17,930 nucleotides of DNA from an uncultured Oscillospiraceae bacterium (GTDB lineage: Bacteria; Bacillota; Clostridia; Oscillospirales; Ruminococcaceae). The DNA lies in assembly GCA_905212515.1 (NCBI GenBank), contig CAJMEU010000046.1, positions 1 through 17,930 of the forward strand, in the 5' to 3' direction. This document shows positions 13,939 to 17,930 of the stretch, in pieces. The position numbers and the translations under genes were made by a program. The notes under the pieces are model-generated. The model had not been told where the DNA came from, made no database searches, and worked only from the letters and a program-made list of their open reading frames with translations. The stretch's first letter is position 1, and each line of letters begins with the position of its first letter.

Positions 13939-14104
13939 AAAGCCAATAGCTCCTGCAAAAAAGCTGGAAAAAAGGCGGTTGGCGGAATACGGCTCTTTTC
14001 AGGCTATGCTGAAAGGGTGGCAAGGCCTGCTGCCCGCGGGGTTTGTGGACGAGCCGGTGCGCCGGCATCCGATAAGGGTATTGAAACAGAAAGGTGGAAA
14101 AAAC

Positions 14105-14614
14105 ATGTCGAAGATCAACAACAATTGGCCCACGCAGAACCGGGACGCGATGCTGTACCGCCGCACGCTGGCCACGGCGGCAAAGAAAAACGGCCTGAAC
14201 GCCGTTGAATTTGAAAAGCGCGGCATCCCCTACGAGGACGTCTACCGCAGCACCTCCCGCCAGATGGCGGCGGAGAACGCGAAAAATTTCCGCTCCCGCA
14301 TGGAAGACCCGGCCGATCTGCGCCAGTGGGGCCAGCAGATGACCCCCGAGCTGGGCCGCGAGGCCTTCGGCATGGAAGTCCTGGAATCCAGCGAGGACTG
14401 CTTCTCCATGGACATGCACCATTGCCCCCACCTGCAGGGCTGGCTGGAGCTGGGCCTGTCCGACGAGATGTGCGCCAAGCTGTGCGACCTGGCCATGGAG
14501 GGAGACTTCGCCATGGCCCGCGAGATGGGCTATGAGCTGGAGAACCCCATGCGCCTGGCCAACGGCGACTGCGCCTGCCGCGTGATCTACCGCCGCAAAA
14601 AAAGCGAGCCCTAA
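14105..14614 (+). CDS. L-2-amino-thiazoline-4-carboxylate hydrolase-like protein
   Basis: A 169-residue soluble protein with the C-terminal layout of the ATC hydrolase family (PF14196): DMHHCPHLQGWLELGL (His105, His106, Cys107), then MCAKLCDLAMEGDF (Cys123, Cys127, Asp128) and NGDCACRVIY (Cys156, Cys158). The spacing of HCP, the C-D pair and the GD-x-C end match the family. Characterised members open the thiazoline ring of L-ATC on the way to cysteine; most gut homologues are untested, so the substrate here is unknown. ATG 14105 has AAAGGTGG 7 bases upstream. It has its own promoter and sits 60 bases before the GPH transporter, so the two may be partly co-transcribed. Confidence 0.72.
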   Translation: MSKINNNWPTQNRDAMLYRRTLATAAKKNGLNAVEFEKRGIPYEDVYRSTSRQMAAENAKNFRSRMEDPADLRQWGQQMTPELGREAFGMEVLESSEDCFSMDMHHCPHLQGWLELGLSDEMCAKLCDLAMEGDFAMAREMGYELENPMRLANGDCACRVIYRRKKSEP

Positions 14615-14626
14615 CCGCGCCGCCCC

Positions 14627-14646
14627 GGCCCCGCGCGGGCCCTTTT
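14627..14646 (+). terminator. Weak terminator before the GPH transporter
   Basis: GGCCC (14627-14631) pairs with GGGCC (14637-14641) around CGCGC, followed by CTTTT. A short stem and four T suggest partial read-through into the next gene. Confidence 0.45.
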
Positions 14647-14674
14647 ATCTCAGTTGTGTAAAGGAGTAAGAATC

Positions 14675-16084
14675 ATGAAAGAAAAAACAGCCCAGCAGGC
14701 CAGCACCCTGCCCCGCAAACTGCGCATGTTCTACGGCGTGGGCGAGTTCGGCCAGCAGCTCAGCGTGCTCACGCTGAATATGTACCTCTTGTATTTCTAC
14801 ACCAACATCATGGGCATTTCCGGCACGGCCGCGGGCCTGCTGCTGCTGGTGGCCCGCGTGTGGGACGCCATCAACGATCCCATGATGGGCATGATCATCG
14901 ACAACACCCACAGCAAGCACGGCAAATGCCGGCCCTATCTGCTGTACTGCGCCGTGCCCGCGGGCCTGTTCCTGTTCCTGACCTTCGCGGCGCCCAACCT
15001 GAGCAACACCGCCAAACTGGTGTGGGCGTATGTGACGTACATCGGCCAGGGCATGCTGTACACGGCCACCGGCATTTCCTACACCTCTTTGATCTCCCGC
15101 ATCACCGACGACCCCATCGAGCGCGTGGGCCTGAACCAGAGCCGCGCCTTCATCTCGATGTTCGCCGCCATCTTTATCTCCTCCATGACGCTGCCCATCA
15201 TCCAGGCCATCGGCGCCCGCAGCAGCGAGCGCGCGGGCTTCGCCATCACCATCGGCGCCTACGGCGCTTTGCAGGCGCTGTGCTACCTGTGCGTGTTCTG
15301 GCTGACCCGCGGGTATGACCGGCAGGAGCCCCGCGTCCAGCGCGCCCCGGGCGAGACCGCCGGCAAGGAGATGTTCAAATCCCTGGGCTACATCGTCAAG
15401 AACCCCCTGTGGCGCTGGCTGGCCTCCAGCACCATGCTGTACTACACCTCCGCGGCCATCACCCAGGGCATCCTGGTGTACTACGTGAAATATTACCTCG
15501 AGCGGCCCGACCTGGTGGGCGTGGCCAGCCTGTGCAGCATGGTATCCAGCTTCTTCGCCATCGTGCTGCTGAAGGTGTTCGCCAAAAAGCTGGGCAAAGC
15601 CAAAAGCTGCGCCTTGGGCCTTGCGGTGGCCCTGGTGTGCCTGGTCATCCGTTTCACCACCCACGACAATATCATCCCCCTGTACCTGGCCTGCCTGCTG
15701 ACCTCCGGCTTCGGCCTGGGCCTGTTCTCCTCGCTTCTGGTGCCGTCCCTGATGGACAGCATCGACTACGGCGAGTGGCAGAACGGCAAGCGCAACGACG
15801 CGCTGGTCATGTCCGCCAACAGCTTCGGCAACAAGCTGGGCGGCGGCATCGGCGGCGCCTTGCTGGGTTTCCTGCTGGACGCCATGGGCTACAACGCCGA
15901 GGCCGTCACCCAGACGGCGGCCGTGCGCGGCGGCCTGTTCAACCTGGCCATCTTCGTGCCCTTCATCGTGTTCGCCGTCGTGTTCTGCATCATGCTGGTA
16001 TTCAACCGCTATGAAAAGAAGCTGCCCGCCATCCGCGCCGAGCTGGCCGAGCGCCGCAAGGCTGCTGCCGCCGAGCAGCAATAA
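14675..16084 (+). CDS. GPH-family (MelB-like) sugar/cation symporter
   Basis: A 469-residue, 12-helix membrane transporter of the glycoside-pentoside-hexuronide family. Diagnostic segments are YGVGEFGQQL at the start of helix 1, VARVWDAINDPMMGMIID (the Asp residues of the cation site), the loop SKHGKCRPYLLY and the C-half signature SIDYGEWQNGKRNDALVMS. These proteins import sugars or glycosides with Na+ or H+. The substrate is unknown; the neighbouring sugar operon suggests related carbohydrate use. ATG 14675 has AAAGGAG about 7 bases upstream. No clear promoter precedes it, so transcription may come from the upstream ATC-hydrolase-like gene across a weak hairpin. Confidence 0.93.
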   Translation: MKEKTAQQASTLPRKLRMFYGVGEFGQQLSVLTLNMYLLYFYTNIMGISGTAAGLLLLVARVWDAINDPMMGMIIDNTHSKHGKCRPYLLYCAVPAGLFLFLTFAAPNLSNTAKLVWAYVTYIGQGMLYTATGISYTSLISRITDDPIERVGLNQSRAFISMFAAIFISSMTLPIIQAIGARSSERAGFAITIGAYGALQALCYLCVFWLTRGYDRQEPRVQRAPGETAGKEMFKSLGYIVKNPLWRWLASSTMLYYTSAAITQGILVYYVKYYLERPDLVGVASLCSMVSSFFAIVLLKVFAKKLGKAKSCALGLAVALVCLVIRFTTHDNIIPLYLACLLTSGFGLGLFSSLLVPSLMDSIDYGEWQNGKRNDALVMSANSFGNKLGGGIGGALLGFLLDAMGYNAEAVTQTAAVRGGLFNLAIFVPFIVFAVVFCIMLVFNRYEKKLPAIRAELAERRKAAAAEQQ

Positions 16085-16094
16085 TCCGCAAGCC

Positions 16095-16127
16095 GATGCC
16101 CCGCGCCTTGCGGCGCGGGGCATCTTT
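16095..16127 (+). terminator. Intercistronic GC-rich hairpin, weak T run
   Basis: GATGCCCCGCGCC (16095-16107) pairs perfectly with GGCGCGGGGCATC (16112-16124) around TTGC. Only three T follow, so it may work as an mRNA-stabilising hairpin or a leaky terminator before the peptidase gene, 23 bases on. Confidence 0.65.
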
Positions 16128-16149
16128 GCCCAAATAAAGGAGAGACGAC

Positions 16150-17643
16150 ATGGAAAAACAGCAGGAAATGGACAAACGCCTGCGGGCTTTGGCCGAGGAA
16201 CTGGGATACTGCGGTTCCTTCCGGGCCTTGCTGCACTGGGACACCGGCAATTTCTGCCCGCCGGGCGGCCAGCAGGCCCGCGCCAAGCTGAACGGCTATC
16301 TGGCCCGCATGACCTACCGCGTCCAAACCGGCCCCGAGGCCCTGGAGCTGCTGGATTATTACGAGAGCCACCAGCCGGGCGACGACATCGGCAAAGCCGT
16401 TTTGCGGGAGCTGCGCTGCCAGTACGAGGAGGGCAAACGCCTGGGCGGCGCCTGGAAGGTGCGCTTTTCCGAGCTGACCTCCATCGGCAAAAGCAAGTGG
16501 CTGGAGGCCCGCGAACAGAACGACTTCTCCCTCTTCGAGCCGGTTTTAAAAGAGACGTTTGAGCTGGCCCGGGAAAAGGGCCGCCTGATGGGCACCGAGC
16601 ACCCCATGGAGGCCTTCATCAACGAGTGGGACCGCGGCATCACCGTGCGCCAGACGGACCAGTGGTTTACCCAGCTGCGCGAGGGCATCGTGGACATCCT
16701 TGCCAAGGTGCGCGCCAGCGGCCGGGACTTTGACGACGCGCTGCTGTACGCCCCGCTGGACCAGGCGGCTATCGCCCGCTGCGCCCAAGCCGCGGCCAGG
16801 GCGCTGGGCTATAAGGCGGAGTGCGGCGGCTTCTTCGAGACCGTGCACCCCTTCGCCGCGCCCATCGCGCCCACGGACGCCCGCATCAGCACCAATTACA
16901 GCAATTTCAGCACGGGCTTTTTCAGCACCATCCACGAGGCCGGCCATTCCATCTATCAGCAGTGCGTGCCGCCGGAGCTTGTATACACCAACCTGCGTTC
17001 GGGCTGGCCCGGCTCCCTGCACGAATCCCAGTCCCGTTTTTACGAGAACATCATCGGCCACAGCTGGGAGTTCACCCAGTGGTACCTGCCCATGGTGCAG
17101 AAGGAACTGGCGGAGTTTGCCGGCGTGACGGCCCGCCAGATGTACGAGATGGTGAACCGCGGCGAGGACAGGCTGCGCCGCATGGTCGCCGACGAGCTGG
17201 CCTACTGCCTGCCCCCCATCCTGCGCTACGAGCTGGAAAAGCAGCTGATGGACGGCACGCTGGCCGTGCACGACCTGCCCGCGGCCTGGAACGAAAAATC
17301 CCGTCAATACCTGGGTCTGGAGCCCGCCACCCTCAAGGAGGGCGTGCTGCAGGACATGCAGTGGGCCATCGGCGCGCTGGGCTTCTTCCAAAGCTATTCC
17401 CTGGGCAATCTCATCGACGGCCAGCTGCGCGCGGCCATGGTGCGGGACGTGCCCGGCGTGTTCGAAGGCGTGGCCCGGGGCGAGTTTGCGCCGGTGACGG
17501 AGTGGCTGGGCGAGAAGATCCACAAATACCAAAAGGTGTACCTGCCGCTGGATATCCTGAAAAACGCCACCGGCGAGGAATTGCACGTGGCGCCGTATTT
17601 GGATTATCTGAACAAAAAATTCGGCGACCTGTACGGATTCTAA
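16150..17643 (+). CDS. M32 family metallocarboxypeptidase (Taq carboxypeptidase type)
   Basis: A 497-residue cytoplasmic zinc carboxypeptidase that removes C-terminal residues from peptides; length matches the family. The zinc motif is HEAGH (residues 262-266) and the third ligand lies in HES (291-293). Other M32 motifs are HPF (233-235), DAR (243-245, the D-x-R motif) and VADELAYCL. The conserved GxxQDxHW appears as GVLQDMQW, with Gln404 replacing His. ATG 16150 follows AAAGGAGAG closely. It lies 65 bases after the GPH transporter and probably shares its transcript; no functional link to sugar uptake is obvious. It ends in a strong terminator. Confidence 0.95.
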   Translation: MEKQQEMDKRLRALAEELGYCGSFRALLHWDTGNFCPPGGQQARAKLNGYLARMTYRVQTGPEALELLDYYESHQPGDDIGKAVLRELRCQYEEGKRLGGAWKVRFSELTSIGKSKWLEAREQNDFSLFEPVLKETFELAREKGRLMGTEHPMEAFINEWDRGITVRQTDQWFTQLREGIVDILAKVRASGRDFDDALLYAPLDQAAIARCAQAAARALGYKAECGGFFETVHPFAAPIAPTDARISTNYSNFSTGFFSTIHEAGHSIYQQCVPPELVYTNLRSGWPGSLHESQSRFYENIIGHSWEFTQWYLPMVQKELAEFAGVTARQMYEMVNRGEDRLRRMVADELAYCLPPILRYELEKQLMDGTLAVHDLPAAWNEKSRQYLGLEPATLKEGVLQDMQWAIGALGFFQSYSLGNLIDGQLRAAMVRDVPGVFEGVARGEFAPVTEWLGEKIHKYQKVYLPLDILKNATGEELHVAPYLDYLNKKFGDLYGF

Positions 17644-17659
17644 GCCGGTATGTGAACGG

Positions 17660-17686
17660 AAAAAGCCCCGCAAAGCGGGGCTTTTT
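17660..17686 (+). terminator. Terminator of the M32 gene, bidirectional
   Basis: A perfect 12-base palindrome AAAAAGCCCCGC (17660-17671) with GCGGGGCTTTTT (17675-17686) and a 3-base loop. T runs exist on both strands. Confidence 0.95.
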
Positions 17687-17766
17687 GATAAGGCAGCAGC
17701 GGCGGGGGCTATGCCGGCGGCCGGGGTGCGCGCGGCGGTTTTACGTTTGTTTTTTACGATGGGGTC

Positions 17767-17894
17767 GTTCTTTTCGTGCCGAAAAGAACCAAAAGGCGCA
17801 GGGGAACTTCCGTTCGGGCTAAAAATTCTTGTTTGTCAAAAGCTGAAAAAACAAGAATTTTTCAAACGCCCTCACTCCGCATGTTCCCCTGCAC
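17767..17894. repeat. Nested inverted-repeat element, MITE- or REP-like
   Basis: Three dyads stack here: GTTCTTTTCG/CGAAAAGAAC (17767-17776/17780-17789), an outer pair GCAGGGGAAC/GTTCCCCTGC (17798-17807/17883-17892), and inside it a 14-base pair from AAAAATTCTTGTTT (17821-17834) with its complement at 17849-17862. No coding signal overlaps. The pattern is that of a dispersed non-coding element; the window ends just beyond it, so its right limit is unknown. Confidence 0.65.
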
Positions 17895-17930
17895 CCTTCG
17901 TGCGGCAAACAAAGAGGCGTTCGCGGCACG

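Larger units (their letters stand above)
13733..14104. other. Intergenic region and leader before the ATC-hydrolase-like gene
   Basis: This 372-base stretch holds the operon terminator (13772-13803), an AT-rich promoter (13910-13938) and about 160 bases of leader. The leader can form CTTTTCAG/CTGAAAGG and GCCGG/CCGGC hairpins. An in-frame open extension upstream of the gene's ATG covers the leader but has no start site or coding character, so I treat it as untranslated. Confidence 0.5.

Noticed and set aside
13910..14104. Upstream in-frame extension of the ATC-hydrolase-like gene
   Set aside because: It begins inside the promoter -35 region; ATG 14105 has a proper ribosome site. Kept only as a question in the findings.

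Overview
The window looks like chromosomal DNA from a GC-rich Firmicute, most likely a gut member of the Clostridia (Oscillospirales/Ruminococcaceae-like). This is inferred from strong AGGAGG-type ribosome binding sites, sigma-A-like promoters, many rho-independent terminators, LepA and tRNA-Lys of bacterial type, and typical Firmicute families (YerB/DUF3048 lipoproteins, a 3D/G5 cell-wall protein, a CUT2 sugar ABC operon, a GPH transporter). No species is claimed. I found no phage, transposase, CRISPR array or rRNA.

Layout. Positions 1-355 (minus) are the 5' part of lepA. It diverges from an ArsR-like winged-helix regulator (527-1153), whose promoter carries a perfect inverted repeat. A 457-base gap follows with two 88-base tandem structured repeats and a T-rich stretch, then an MFS transporter (1611-2879) with a suspicious C16 tract in its middle. 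A 3D/G5 wall protein (3021-4070) ends at a strong terminator and converges on two tandem DUF3048 lipoprotein genes on the minus strand (5312-6502 then 4169-5266).

A tRNA-Lys(TTT) gene with a consensus promoter and terminator (6746-6954) separates this block from a small XRE-type regulator (7347-7604). Next is a sugar locus: an AraC regulator (7787-8695) behind a short leader with its own terminator, a CUT2-type substrate-binding lipoprotein (8840-9868), a double ATPase (9953-11431), a permease (11442-12416) and a Gfo/Idh/MocA dehydrogenase (12461-13732), closed by a terminator. The likely logic is that AraC senses the substrate and activates the importer, and the dehydrogenase oxidises the imported sugar, inositol or derivative. 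A hairpin after the binding-protein gene would let it be made in excess.

A second same-strand group follows: an L-2-amino-thiazoline-4-carboxylate-hydrolase-like protein (14105-14614), a GPH sodium/sugar symporter (14675-16084) and an M32 carboxypeptidase (16150-17643). The last 240 bases hold a nested inverted repeat that looks like a dispersed, non-coding element.

The coding content is mostly familiar and I do not see a clearly new multi-gene system. The least explained signals are non-coding: the covarying 88-base repeat pair, the nested palindrome at the right end, and the terminator-containing leader before the AraC gene.
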